64,000 bases of DNA from Tetraselmis striata (GCA_006384855.1 VCJN01003160.1:124001-188000), one strand, 5' to 3'; numbered from the stretch's first letter, positions 30,936 to 41,719 are shown. Translations and numbers: made by a program. Notes: generated from the sequence alone by a model not told the origin.

Positions 30936-31369
30936 CGATTCTCCAGTGGTAAGGACGATTACTTACTGGTGTGATAAGGTACCTTTTATTTTGGTGATTT
31001 CCGATATCGCCTTCTGCTGCTAGCTCATGTAATTATAAGGTACCGCGGTTACTCCTCTACCAGGTACCGGCGGCGGCCGCCACTGTCTCCCGTGCTGCCT
31101 TATCAATCAATGACCCGATAAGACTTATCCACCAGCACAAAACACGTGCGCGACACGCGTGCAGCGCTGATGCGTGGTGCGCGCGCGGCGGAAGCGGGTA
31201 CTTGATTTAGCGCCAAAAGTACGCGAGAGGTACGAGTACGTACCCGTTCGATAAATATATACTAATAGTCGCTATATCTTATTACCCCCTTTTTAGGATG
31301 AGAAATACCCTTTTCTCGGTTGCCGCCCGTTACGGGTACGAGCGAGGACCTTTACGATTGTCCTTTTCT
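30936..31369. other. Intergenic region
   Basis: No gene. Contains GATATCGCCTTCTGCTGCTA followed by GCTCATGTAATTA (about 31003-31036), a word that recurs at 31580, 39602 and inverted at 48530. Confidence 0.4.
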
Positions 31370-31533
31370 GGCGATTTCCTTCGTGGTTCCCTTGGCTCCT
31401 TTTTGTCTATTGGCTCCCTGTCCTCCTGTTCGACCTTGTTTTCAGGCTTAAGTATCTCTTTTGCTGGCAACCTCTCATAATTGCTCTTAGTTCTCTTTGT
31501 AGTGCGTTTTGTGAAAGCCCCGATGTAAATATT
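31370..31533 (+). repeat. LINE 3' UTR copy (tail family 1)
   Basis: From TTCCTTCGTGGTTCCCTTGG to AAGCCCCGATGTAAATATT it follows the 3' UTR at 16240-16395 closely, with a few small deletions. It is 5'-truncated within the UTR. Confidence 0.8.
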
Positions 31534-31643
31534 TTTCTGGCGATTTCCTGATAGATAATTACATGAGCTAGCATTTCCTGATATATCGCCTGCTGCAGCT
31601 ATAGCTCATGTAATTAATATTTCGGGTACTGTATATTTCAAGG

Positions 31644-31830
31644 TACATCCCTTGTCCGCTCGGTAGAGCGGTCGTCTCGTATGCGAGAGACCCGGGTTCG
31701 ATTCCTGGCCGATGTATTTCGGCAATATCGGCCCGGCGTGTCCCGGGTTTACCCGGTTGATGCATTAGCCCTTCGGGTTTCGAATGAGGCAATGGTCTAT
31801 GGGCTATGCCAAACCTACGACTGCAGTTGG
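31644..31830 (+). mobile_element. tRNA-derived SINE with tRNA-Thr(CGU)-like head
   Basis: 31644-31716 folds roughly as a tRNA: TACATC pairs with GATGTA, CCGCT with AGCGG, and CCGGG TTCGATT CCTGG forms a proper T arm with an intact B box. The anticodon loop would be CTCGTAT. The D loop is too short and the acceptor and anticodon stems have mismatches, so it is not a working tRNA gene. The body GGCAATATCGGCCCGGCGTG, GTGTCCCGGGTTTACCCGG and TTGATGCATTAGCC recurs inverted at 50221-50300, which marks it as a dispersed SINE. Confidence 0.6.
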
Positions 31831-32023
31831 CGCACGAGGTCAAGCGCTAGGGCGGCTTCAGCCGATGTCCCGGGGCGAACTTTACTTTACTTATATTACG
31901 GGTACTGTACTTATTTATGAAAATGAAGAGGATGAGCTGCTACTCCAATAGCAGCAGGCTAGGAAACTCGGGAAAATTGAGTCCTTGTACAACACAGGCG
32001 AAAGCTCAGTTTTGCTCGGGGTT

Positions 32024-32435
32024 TGTTATACTCCATTTCCCTTTAGCCATAATGTTCTGCTATACTAGCAGGTATAACCCCCCGCAAAGGTAGTACGACT
32101 ACGCATCCGCGGAGTCGCTGTACATATTAGTATTGCGGGCGTAAATATTAGTAGTATAGGCCGAAGACTGTTCTGGAATTCTCTAGAGTTCTCTGACTCA
32201 AGCCTTACGTGGCTAACACAGCACGGGTATCCCATGACACCCGGCTAACATAGCACAGGTATGACTATGACCTCGGCGGGTATAAATACCGCCTCGGACA
32301 AGTCTACTAGGTAGAATTCAGAGACAGAACTATAACCCAGGAACCCCTGTAACCAGAAGAGATTGGCCATACTTTCTAAATCCTTCCGCTGCATCCTAAA
32401 GGGCCTAAAGAACAGGCTTAAGCTAGAGCCTAACA
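32024..32435 (+). repeat. Left LTR
   Basis: 412 bp, TG...CA ends. A TATA box TATAAATA is at 32281-32288 in the U3 region. Differences from the right LTR: C/G in TTCTGCTATA, one A missing at TATAGGCC, G/T in CTCTGACTC, A/C near the end. Confidence 0.95.
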
Positions 32436-32437
32436 CT

Positions 32438-32449
32438 TGGTTTCGGAGC
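32438..32449 (+). promoter_or_regulatory. Primer binding site
   Basis: TGGTTTCGGAGC begins two bases after the left LTR. It is the complement of a tRNA 3' end with CCA, close to the initiator-Met site TGGTATCAGAGC of plant elements. Confidence 0.75.
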
Positions 32450-32474
32450 TTAGACAGCGGTAAGCGACGTAAAG

Positions 32475-33639
32475 ATGGCTACACCAGGAGAGACACCACC
32501 TGAGGACATCGGAAGCTTTCCGGTAGCGGCCACTGCCGGCGAAGCACAGCCGATTCCGCTCGAAGGAGGTCAAGAGGGCACGCAACCGAACCTCGCAACC
32601 ATGATGAGCATGCTTCAACGACTAGCCGACCGAGTCGAGACTATGTCGACGGAGCAAGCGAAGATGCAAGATGTAGCACAAGCGACAACGGCGGCAACGG
32701 CGGAGATTCGCCGCTTGGACGAGTACGTGCGACAAGGCTTTAGTCATTTCGACGACCGAGTGAACCGGAGCCGAGTTGTAGAGCAGCAGATGCGAGACCA
32801 GCTTCGTTCTGCCCGGACCAGCGACATGCCTGGGCTCGTGCCGAGCGATGTGAAACCAGCGAAGATCGAGAAGCTATCGACTACGAATATCGACGAGCTA
32901 CGGAACTGGTTTCGTCATGCACGGGGTTACCTGAAATATCACAATGTAAACCCGGAGGAACCTCGTAGCGTGTACTGGGCATCTGGCTATTTTCACGGAC
33001 CTGTATCCAAGTGGTGGTACGCGCAAGTGGCGAGTACGCACGACGAAATTGGCGGCGATTTTACCGGTATTACGCACATGGAGGCGGCACTAATCACCGA
33101 ATTCTGTGGACGTACACCGGCGAAGCAAGCTCGTATCAATCTGGATCGCGCGACACAGCGGACTACAGTACAGAAGTACGCGAATTATTTCCGCGAGCAA
33201 CTACTGGAGTTACCCCATCGTCACGAGGAAGATAATGTACATGACTTACTTCCAGCGCGGACTGAAACCCCATATTCGAAAGGAAGTTGCCCTGAAAAAC
33301 CCTAAGATCCTGGCAAAAGCTGTACAGGCAGCCCTGGCTGTTGAAGCTGCAGAGCGGGAGACAGATATGCACCGCGAGATCCGTCGCGAGCGCCTGAACA
33401 TCATGGACGACGATGGCGACGACGACGAGCAGTACTACAGCAGTGCTGAGGGTGAGGCTACATAACAAGAAGACGACCTGTTGATGGCGCGGCGATTGAC
33501 CGAGGAGGAGTTTGAGAGATTTAAGAAGGAGGGACGCTGCTTTATCTGCAGGGCGAAAGGTCATGTTGCGTCTGCGTGCCCGAGCAAGAAGAAGAAGATT
33601 TCCGAGTATCGACCCAGAAAGACCCGGCCGGGAAACTAA
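32475..33639 (+). pseudogene. gag of the chromovirus, one frameshift and one in-frame stop
   Basis: Residues about 35-115 are helical; the capsid-like part includes KIEKLSTTNIDELRNWFRHA, the YFHGPVSKWW stretch and RTTVQKYANYF, typical of Ty3 gag. Around 33232-33242 the frame shifts by +1 (likely one extra C at about 33240), after which YFQRGLKPHIRKEV continues. A TAA at 33463-33465 interrupts the frame; beyond it the same frame runs through ARRLTEEEFERF to the zinc knuckle CFICRAKGHVASACP (C-x2-C-x4-H-x4-C) and ends at 33639. Gag packages the RNA in virus-like particles. The breaks make this copy defective unless recoding occurs. Confidence 0.85.
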
Positions 33640-34640
33640 GACGTGAGTCGGCCGCGCGCGGTGCGCGACAGGGTGAAGGACTGTCCCCTAAAACGGCTCG
33701 CGAGACTACAGAAGTACAGCCCTCGTATCCTCGAACGACACTGAGGCCTGATTTCCTCCACAAGGATTTCAGCGACTGGATGGTACATCGCGAATTATTT
33801 CACGAGTACACGAAGAAATACGGACCCTGCGACCTGGACGGAGCTTGCGATAATGACGGCCTGAATTCTCAAGTTTCTGGTAGTTTTTGCTGTCCGACGC
33901 GCCCATTTCAGGAACAGGATATCGGAGAATATCGGCGTATTTGGCTAAATGCCCCGTATGACCGAATTGAAGAATTTTTGGGCCACTACCTTCGACAGAA
34001 GTTATTGCATCCGCATCTACGAGCAATTATTGTGGTTCCAAAATGGTCGCGTAAGCCGTGGTTTCGACTACTTAGAAATTTTCGTCTGGTGGATCAGTTG
34101 CCAGCGGAGACTTCTGTGTTTACGTGTCCAACGAACGATGGCATGGAAGGTGCGAGACAAGATGTTGGCCCCACTCGATGGGCAACACAGATCTACGCTG
34201 ACGATGGCGCCGGCGTACGGTTTCTACCGCAGCACCTGAGAACCCCACCGAAGCCTGAGTGGACGCACTCGAAGGTTCTAGTAACCGATGGAAGACGAGT
34301 GCTTCTGACTGTAGAAGACAGCGGACTGATTTGGTTTCCAGAAGGCAAGCGCGGCGACACGGACGCGACGCCGGAGACAACAGCAGTACGACGATTACTC
34401 GAGCAAACTGGGTACCGGGTACAGGAGAGCAATCTACGGTACCTCGGCACTCAGCGGACGGGAGACAACCGGTGTCCTGTATACCTGTATCGCGCTCGTC
34501 GTAATACTGTACCTGCGAAGACCCCTTTGAACCGTGCACTATGGACAACCTGGAAGAAATTATTGGAGGCACGAAGTACGGGTTATCTGGAGACGGAGAC
34601 AGTACGCTACCCACTACGGTACGAAAGCTTCAGCGAATAA
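33576..34640 (+). CDS. N-terminal pol extension: DAM-like and Nudix-like domains
   Basis: 354 residues, in the same frame as protease-RT-integrase and separated from it only by TAA 34638-34640. It overlaps the gag tail by 64 nt in the -1 frame. Residues 60-185 have the order DWMV (67-70), DLDGACDNDG (86-95), WLNAPYDRIEEFL (123-135) and IVVPKW (152-157), which fits the DAM-like methyltransferase module known downstream of RT in DIRS elements (NPPF/NPPY motif as NAPY). Residues 231-307 read as a Nudix fold: VLVTDGRRVLLTV, LIWFPEGKRG, then TTAVRRLLEQTGY. Against the Nudix box GX5EX7REUXEEXGU the box is one residue longer, RE is RR and EE is EQ, so hydrolase activity is doubtful. A pol N-terminal module of this kind is not standard for chromoviruses. 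The domain calls are by eye. Confidence 0.6.
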   Translation: MPEQEEEDFRVSTQKDPAGKLRRESAARGARQGEGLSPKTARETTEVQPSYPRTTLRPDFLHKDFSDWMVHRELFHEYTKKYGPCDLDGACDNDGLNSQVSGSFCCPTRPFQEQDIGEYRRIWLNAPYDRIEEFLGHYLRQKLLHPHLRAIIVVPKWSRKPWFRLLRNFRLVDQLPAETSVFTCPTNDGMEGARQDVGPTRWATQIYADDGAGVRFLPQHLRTPPKPEWTHSKVLVTDGRRVLLTVEDSGLIWFPEGKRGDTDATPETTAVRRLLEQTGYRVQESNLRYLGTQRTGDNRCPVYLYRARRNTVPAKTPLNRALWTTWKKLLEARSTGYLETETVRYPLRYESFSE

Positions 34641-37600
34641 ATTGATGAATATGTCAACCGTAACGTCCGACTACCTGGCGAAGACTCCACATCGCGCTTG
34701 TGCAACGTATCTTCACCGAGTGGTACCCGACTACTGACTATTACTGGCGAATTGCGAGGACGACACTGTAAAATACTGGTGGACTCTGGTGCAACCGAAA
34801 ATTTTGCGAGTACTGAATGGGTACAATTGCATCAGTGCCCTACAGTATCCGGAGGAAAACACCGTATAAAACTGGCGAACGGCAGTATGAGTACCAGTAC
34901 CAAACGGCTGAGGAGCGAAGTACTTACCGTAGGAGCTTTCGACTATAAATTGGACGCTATAGTTACAGACCTGGAGAAATTCGACATTGTTCTCGGACAA
35001 CCTTGGCTGGAAACAGTTAATCCTGACATTGACTGGACTGCTAAAATTATCAAACACCGGAAGACTGGACAACACATTGCTACAGCGGAACAGTATACAG
35101 TACCTACGACGGTTTACCATCTGGACGCGGCTAAGATGGCGAAGGAGCTGAGGAAGAGTCGCGGCGAGGAACTGTTTGCTGTTGCGGTACGCGAGGTGTT
35201 CGATGCGGTAGCTGAGCTGCGCACGGACCAGTCGACCGAGTGGACCGAGGAGCTCAAGGAGTCCCTTATGGAGTTTGCAGACATCATCGCGGAGCCTACT
35301 GACCTGCCACCGGAGCGCGAGTTCGACTTTGAGATCAACCTGGAGAGTGATGAACCCCCCAAGGAACGAACGTACCGTATGTCACCAGCGGAGTTGCAAG
35401 AGGTACGGTCACAACTGGAGGAATTGTTGGCAAAAGGGTGGATTCGTCCGTCCAAGTCAAACTACGGCGCCCCAATTTTATTTGTGCGTAAGAAAGACGG
35501 CACTCTGCGTATGTGTGTGGACTACCGTAAATTGAATGACCTTACGAAGAAAGACCGGACCCCGCTTCCTCGTATCGACGAATTATTGGACTCATTGCAT
35601 GGTGCGACTATTTTCAGTACTCTGGACCTGTACAAAGGCTCCCATCAAGTACGAATTAAACCGGAAGACATCCACAAAACAGCGTTCCGGACACACTATG
35701 GACTCTACGAGTACTGTGTGTTACCTTTCGGCTTGACAAACGCCCCAGCTGGATTCCAGACTATGATGAACCGTGTTTTGAGCCCATATCTCGGCAAATT
35801 CTGCGTGGTATACCTGGACGACGTGCTGATCTACAGCAAGACAGCTGAAGAGCATCTCGAGCACATCAGATTGGTGCTACGGGAGTTGCAACGACACGAC
35901 TTGCATATCAAGCTGTCGAAGTGTTCGTTCGGCAGTACTAGCGTGGAGTTTTTGGGCCATATCGTCGAAGCAGGACAGATCAAGATGGACCCCCGGAAGG
36001 TGGAAGCAGTTCAACAGTGGCCCGTGCCGAAGACAGTAAAGGACGTACGAGGTTTTCTCGGCCTTGCTGGCTATTACCGCAAGTTCATCCATAACTTCGC
36101 GGCTATTGCGGCGCCACTACATGACCTGACGAAGAATCAACCGGAGTTTGTGTGGACGCCTCGTGCTGATGCGGCGTTTCGTGCATTAAAGGACGCAATG
36201 GTACGAGCACCTGTACTGAGTATACCGGACACATCTGCGGACGCCCGTTACACATTGTATACAGATGCTTCTGGATTTACAGTGGGAGCTGTGCTGCTGC
36301 AAGATCAAGGCTCAGGACTTCGACCTGTCGCGTACCATGCACGCAAGATGAACAAACACGAAGTTCACTACCCGGTACATGAGCAAGAGTTGTTAGCGGT
36401 TCGTGATGCATTCATCAAGTTCCGATGCTACCTTGATGGAGCGGCGGGCTTTACGGTCATCACCGACCATGACACACTACGGCATTTCTTTCGCCAACGC
36501 GATTTGTCGACGCGGCAAGTACGATGGCTGCAAGTGTTTGCGCCTTACCAACGACATATGGACATCGTCTACAAGCGAGGAGCTGCCAATCATGCGGACG
36601 CCCTCTCTCGGCGACCCGACTTGAAGGATGCGCTACAGAAGCTAGATCTGCTGAACAACTGGTCAGAAGACGAGGCTGACTGCGAAATAAATTCAGTTTT
36701 ATTTGCTATGGAGTCGCGACTACAGGCGGACAACAAGTTTTACGACGAAATCAAGACCGCATATGACTCCGACGAGTACCTGAAATCGCGGAAGGCTTTA
36801 CCATCCTGGCTAGTACGTCACAATAATGGTCTACTGTACGCCTACGGCTCACGACTTTACGTACCAAATGTGGCGGACCTGCGACAACGAGCACTGTACG
36901 AACTACATGACGCGCCTACTGCTGGACACCCATGAGGACGACGACTACTGGCGCGTACTGTAGAACTGTACTGGTGGCCTCGTATGAAACAGACTGTCAC
37001 TAACTACGTGCGACGCTGCCCTACCTGTCAACGTACTAAGGCGGCCCGGCATAAGCCATACGGCTTACTTCAGCCCCATGACGTACCGTCACGACCATTT
37101 GAGGTAATATCCCTGGATTTAATCACAGATCTTCCGCAGTGCCAGGGGTATGACTCAGTACTGATTTTCGTATGTCGACTGTCAAAGCGAGTAATTGTTG
37201 AGCCAACTACGAAGACAGTTACTGCTGAAGGCCTGGCGGAGATAATGCATCGCTCAGTTTTTCGTCATTTCGGCCTACCGGCTAAACTCATCTCTGACCG
37301 AGACCCCAGATTTATGTCGGAATTCTGGCAAGATATGTTCAAGACCATGGGTACTAAGCTGAACATCTCTACAGCTTTTCATCCAGCAACCGATGGCCAG
37401 ACGGAACGGACTAACCAAACTTGGGAGCAAGTGCTACGCTGCTACGTGCACCCCCTGCACGATGATTGGGTCAACCACCTCACCAACGTGGAGTTTGCGA
37501 TCAACGCTGCTCAGTCGACTTCGACTACTATGTCCCCTTTCAAGGCGACTTTGGGATTCGAGCCGACTACACCTGCTACTACTCAACTCGCAACCGAGCC

Positions 37601-38225
37601 AACTCGAGCTCTTCCGGAACACGTCAAGTATGTACAGGAGCTTCATCGCTTCGCGCATGATTGCGTACTGGAGGCTCAAACTCGTATGCAGACTGCAGCT
37701 AATCGTAAACGACTACCCGTACCATTCAAGACCGGCGACAGAGTTAAGCTGAAAGCGTCTCATCTGAAGTTTATTCAGCAACCATGTGCTGAGCTACGCG
37801 ATCGCTACGTGGGCCCCTTCGCCATTACAGAGCAGATCTCGCCAGTTGCTTTCCGATTGCAACTACGTGCGGGCGTACGAGTCCACGACGTGGTGCACGC
37901 GAGTATGCTGGAAAAGTGGTATGACGACCATGACCAACCGGCGAAGTCTGAACGAGTTCCGATTGTCCATGACGCAAACCGATTCCATGTTCAGGACATA
38001 CTCGATGTTGCCTTCAACAACAATGGCACTGGACTATTGTTTCGAGTGCGATGGGCGTTCCCGTACAACGTACCAAGCGAAGACACCTGGGAGCCCCTAC
38101 GCGGAGTCAAGCACGTGGACATTTTCCGGTCGTTCTTACTGTCTAAACCATACCGACAGTTTACTGAGAGCCCAGACTTCATTCGGTTCCGGAATCGCTA
38201 CCCGAGCCGAGTACCTTCCGCCTGA
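34641..38225 (+). pseudogene. pol of the chromovirus: protease, RT, RNase H, integrase, chromodomain (one in-frame TGA)
   Basis: Protease: ILVDSGAT with the active Asp at about 34782. RT: YRKLNDLTKKDRTPLPRID, LPFGLTNAPAGFQ, and VVYLDDVLIYSK with the catalytic DD near 35816. RNase H: YTDASGFTVGAVL near 36258, HEQELLAV, and YKRGAANHADALSRR. The frame is then cut by TGA 36933-36935 inside the HHCC zinc region (just after DAPTAGHP), continues in the same frame with YWWPRM and CPTCQRTK, and shows the D,D-35-E triad in SLDLITDL, SDRDPRF and QTERTNQTWEQ. The C-terminal 80 residues form a chromodomain (FHVQDILDV, FRVRWAFPYN, EDTWEPL), which steers integration to marked chromatin. Only the TGA and the upstream TAA block a full-length product. 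Confidence 0.93.
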
Positions 38226-38296
38226 ACTTCAAAATCAAGACCAAGACTGTAGTTTCCTGTAGTTCTGTGACACATGCACAGCGAGGACGCTTGTGC

Positions 38297-38311
38297 TTAA
38301 GGGGGAGAGAG
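38297..38311 (+). promoter_or_regulatory. Polypurine tract
   Basis: TTAAGGGGGAGAGAG directly before the right LTR, the plus-strand primer site. Confidence 0.85.
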
Positions 38312-38724
38312 TGTTATACTCCATTTCCCTTTAGCCATAATGTTGTGCTATACTAGCAGGTATAACCCCCCGCAAAGGTAGTACGACTACGCATCCGCGG
38401 AGTCGCTGTACATATTAGTATTGCGGGCGTAAATATTAGTAGTATAAGGCCGAAGACTGTTCTGGAATTCTCTAGAGTTCTCTTACTCAAGCCTTACGTG
38501 GCTAACACAGCACGGGTATCCCATGACACCCGGCTAACATAGCACAGGTATGACTATGACCTCGGCGGGTATAAATACCGCCTCGGACAAGTCTACTAGG
38601 TAGAATTCAGAGACAGAACTATAACCCAGGAACCCCTGTAACCAGAAGAGATTGGCCATACTTTCTAAATCCTTCCGCTGCATCCTAAAGGGCCTAAAGC
38701 ACAGGCTTAAGCTAGAGCCTAACA
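38312..38724 (+). repeat. Right LTR
   Basis: 413 bp, TATAAATA at 38570-38577. It is followed by GGGTT, the target duplication. Confidence 0.95.
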
Positions 38725-38807
38725 GGGTTAGATGCGCGCGCGTGATGCCAAAGAAAACCTAGTTGTTGTGACGACGAGCTAGCTAGCTGTAAGATAGCTG
38801 CAAGATA

Positions 38808-38921
38808 GTGTCGCCTACCTAGGGCTTTCCGTAACTGGATTGCTGCCTTAACGGTCGTCGTAGATTCTCAAGATGCAAGGGTTTCACTGGTGCCAGTCAT
38901 GTCCCGGGGGCGGGAAAAAAA
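38808..38921 (+). repeat. LINE-like 3' tail with poly(A) (tail family 2)
   Basis: TCGCCTACCTAGGGCTTTCC ... GCAAGGGTTTCACTGGTGCC ... GTCCCGGGGGCGGGAAAAAAA. The same tail is at 49083-49195, inverted at 42005-42065, and as a short piece at 56785-56817. A fixed 3' end with A-tail and variable 5' ends indicates a non-LTR retrotransposon or a SINE moved by one. Confidence 0.7.
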
Positions 38922-38984
38922 GATAGCGGTTGTATCCAAAACATCTCTTCTAACATCATTGCTTGAACTTATGCGCAATACAAA

Positions 38985-39230
38985 CATAAGTACAAGCAAT
39001 TGTGAAAGGTTGCTAGCAAATAAAAGAGAGATATAAGCTTGAAACCAAGGGTCAAGCAAGAGGCCAGGGAGCCAAGAACCAATGAAGAGCCAAGGAAACC
39101 AGGAAGTCGCCAAGTTGCCAAGGAACCAAAGGGTCATGGGAAACACTGAAAGCCAAGGAACGACCAGAAAAACCGAAAGGAAAACATGAAACCAATGGGG
39201 ACCACCGAAAACATAGTGCTGATACAAGAT
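38985..39230 (-). repeat. LINE 3' UTR copy, minus orientation, diverged (tail family 1)
   Basis: AATTGTGAAAGGTTGCTAGC, AAGCTTGAAACCAAGG, then repeated GCCAAGGAA/ACCAAGGAA words that correspond to the TTGGCTCC-rich part of the family-1 3' UTR. Confidence 0.6.
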
Positions 39231-40318
39231 TAAGACCAAATCATTCGATTCGGCAGAATAATTCGTCCGATGTTTTTACATGCTACTGGAACTGCTTTAT
39301 AATGCTAGGATATGTACTGATACGAGTACATGCACTACACGGTCTACTGAGACACTGCTAATCAATACTAGCGAGTAAATTATTACCGTGCAGTATATGT
39401 AGTTTAGATAGTTGCTGCTGGTGCCTCTACAGTTACTACCCTGTACTGGTGCACGCGCATGTAGGTATAAACCTAAACCTAAACCTGTATGATTTATTCC
39501 GTATCATGGGGCGGGCCGCGATACTTCGGATTACTCGTAAGGATTACCCGCCCGCGATTTCTCAGCGGTAGTCAGCAATGAATAAGGATGCGATATACAA
39601 ATACCGATATATTGCCTTCTGCTGCTAGCTCATGTAAATATATATAAATACCTGTACGTACGAACGGTTACATGAGCTATTCGCAAATAAATCCTTACTC
39701 TCTACTGGTATGGAGTGCCAGCGCGTCATATCAGCATTAGCAGTCATACTACGTAATAGTTATATTCCTTTTCAAATCGTAGATTCGCAGTACAGGTACA
39801 AGGTCATTCTTACCCCGTAGCATATCCTGGGATATTGCGCGAATATTCATCACAATATTCGGATGCAAAAGGCGGCTTATACAGTACTTAATGCCGTGTG
39901 TTAAGTATGGTACGTACTGACGGCGGTGATGATGCTGATAGCGACTACATGATATATGATGATGTGTCGCGAAGCTGTGCCGCCGCCTCCCACGTCCCAC
40001 CCGCCCTAATTCCTGCCTGACGGTGTGCCGGACACGCAACATCGTGCTGCGGCCGCGCTGTGATAGCAGTGGCACAGGTTAGCAGTCGAGCAGTGTTCAG
40101 TCTTTCACGTAATCTTTCCTTTTCTGTCTCTGACGCTGTCAGACGACGACGATATCTAACAGTTTCGGACAATAGGCCAGTCTGGTCCGTTTGATAGGGC
40201 TCACGGTGGTTCGTCCGGGCGAGCGCACGCACCGTGTCGGAGAGCTCAACGCATTTCCGGTAGTGCCAGCTGGCCACAGGACAGCGTCGGCTGCTCCTGT
40301 CGCCACCATAGCTCACAC
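39231..40318. other. Intergenic region upstream of the first DUF506 gene
   Basis: No gene. 39470-39486 has (TAAACC)3, too short to be telomeric. 39600-39680 holds TTCTGCTGCTAGCTCATGTA and, inverted, TACATGAGCTA, a small inverted-repeat unit also seen at 31003, 31551-31610 and 48530. Confidence 0.4.
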
Positions 40319-40369
40319 TTGGGACGAATTTCGCATCGATCACCTGCTAAGACGACCGTGTCAGCTGAT

Positions 40370-41550
40370 ATGGCGGCGGTTCTCGCGGGTTGGTCCACGG
40401 TAATGAGCAATCGCTCTTCCGGTCTGCGAGTGCCCCAGCCTCGCCGAGTGCCGACTGGCGCCGCGTGTGCTCCGGAGCTGCATCGCGAATCTGCCGAGAA
40501 CCTGGCCGCCACCTCTAACCAGCTTCCCGAGTCTCTGATGTTCGATTTCGAGCTAGTGAGACTCCCGCCCATCGCAATGACTGAACCTGGTTATTACCTT
40601 GCCTTTGCCCAACGGCATTGGCGCAGCCTACGGTACAATACGAATCGACATGCACGCGCTGACCTGTTGTTCTCGAACCTTCAGGGCGATGAGACTGCCG
40701 ACTTTCCGCCTGCGTGCAAAGTACACCCCGACCCTGAAAGACTGCAGAAGGCTTTGGATGAGATCCGTCCGTATTCCCGCCCACGAGACACCCTCGAGGC
40801 CAAGGTGAGCGCGTTCGGCCACTCGCATTCGCATTGTGTGTGCGAAGACCATCAACCCCCGAGACGGGTGCATGCCATTGTGCAGCACTGCGATCACAAC
40901 CTTGCATTGATGACGAGGTATTTTCCGCGTTAACTGATCGATTTACCTCCCCGTTTGCCATCCAGTTGCTGCGGGATGTGCAGAGACTGAAGCGGCAAGT
41001 CCTCCAGGAAGAGGGGCGGCACGACACAGTTCTCCTGGCCGCGAAGCTGTGTGGCATTGGCTACCGCGTGACAGTAAGAGAGGCTGTGGGAGGCGGTCAG
41101 AATTGCCTCAGCAATCTTCGCCACACGTTTATATATGTCGATGTCGGATGTGACCAACATGAGGACGGGCGAATTATAGTTGAACCACAATTCCGAGAGC
41201 ACTTCGAGATTTCAAACTCGTGTCCATGCTATCGAGAGATGTTGGATGCTGCTCCTGCTGAATTTGTCGGGACCAGGAAGTCCTTGTTCTCGCTGGTGGC
41301 GCTTCTGTGCGAAGAGATCGCCCAGGAATTTCAACTTCGAGGGATGCTGGTGCCTCCGTGGCGTCAGATGAAGGGCATGCTCAGCAAATGGTTTCCAGCC
41401 AACGCAAAGGACACTGAATGCGAGGCGTCGCCTCCGACAGCATCTTCGGCAACAGACCCGAGCTGGATGGAGAAAGGATGCACCAAGAAATCCAGCAATC
41501 ATGTCCATCCTGACAACTGGATCCCGTTTCAGTACGATAGATATTACTGA
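40370..41550 (+). CDS. DUF506 (PDDEXK_6) family protein, copy 1
   Basis: Probably two exons, 40370-40804 and about 40864-41550, giving roughly 373 residues. The C-terminal 170 residues match the plant and algal DUF506 family in order: LLRDVQRLKRQVL, KLCGIGYRVTVREA, RHTFIYVDV, RIIVEPQFREHFEIS, EFVGTRKSLFSLV and the hallmark VPPWRQMKGMLSKWF. The family has a PDDEXK-like fold but no proven activity; some plant members respond to cytokinin or stress. The N-terminal half (MAAVLAGWSTVMSN...) is variable. Another in-frame Met is 17 codons upstream at 40319. The exact acceptor is uncertain: AG at 40862-40863 restores the frame, whereas the better-looking CAG at 40885 gives a stop. Confidence 0.75.
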
Positions 41551-41719
41551 ACCAGTATCGCATACTAATCCAGTCTGAGTGCTGATGTTGTTTGCTATTT
41601 TTTTGTCCCATAGCCAGCATTCACACCATCGATAAGTAGAACATACAACTATAGGAAAATTTTGAATTTTGAATGTAGTTGCGCCTCCCATGAACACATC
41701 GGTCCACCTTTACCGGTGT

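Larger units (their letters stand above)
32024..38724 (+). mobile_element. Ty3/gypsy chromovirus, complete with LTRs
   Basis: LTRs 32024-32435 and 38312-38724 start TGTTATACTCC and end GCCTAACA. They are flanked by the 5-bp target duplication GGGTT (32019-32023 and 38725-38729). A PBS follows the left LTR and a purine tract precedes the right LTR. Order inside: gag with CCHC knuckle, an extra N-terminal pol region, protease, RT, RNase H, integrase, chromodomain. This order (RT before integrase) is Ty3/gypsy, and the C-terminal chromodomain makes it a chromovirus. The LTRs differ at about four places in 412 bp, so it inserted recently, yet its frames carry four lesions. Confidence 0.95.

Noticed and set aside
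31644..31716. Functional tRNA-Thr gene
   Set aside because: The D loop is too short and the acceptor and anticodon stems have mismatches; its 3' neighbour recurs elsewhere, so a SINE head is more likely.
32475..38225. Reassigned stop codons
   Set aside because: Host genes in the window end normally at TAG, TAA or TGA and have no internal stops, so the stops in the retroelement are lesions or recoding sites.
39470..39490. Telomeric repeat
   Set aside because: Only three TAAACC units, and green algae of this type mostly use TTTTAGGG; surrounded by ordinary sequence.
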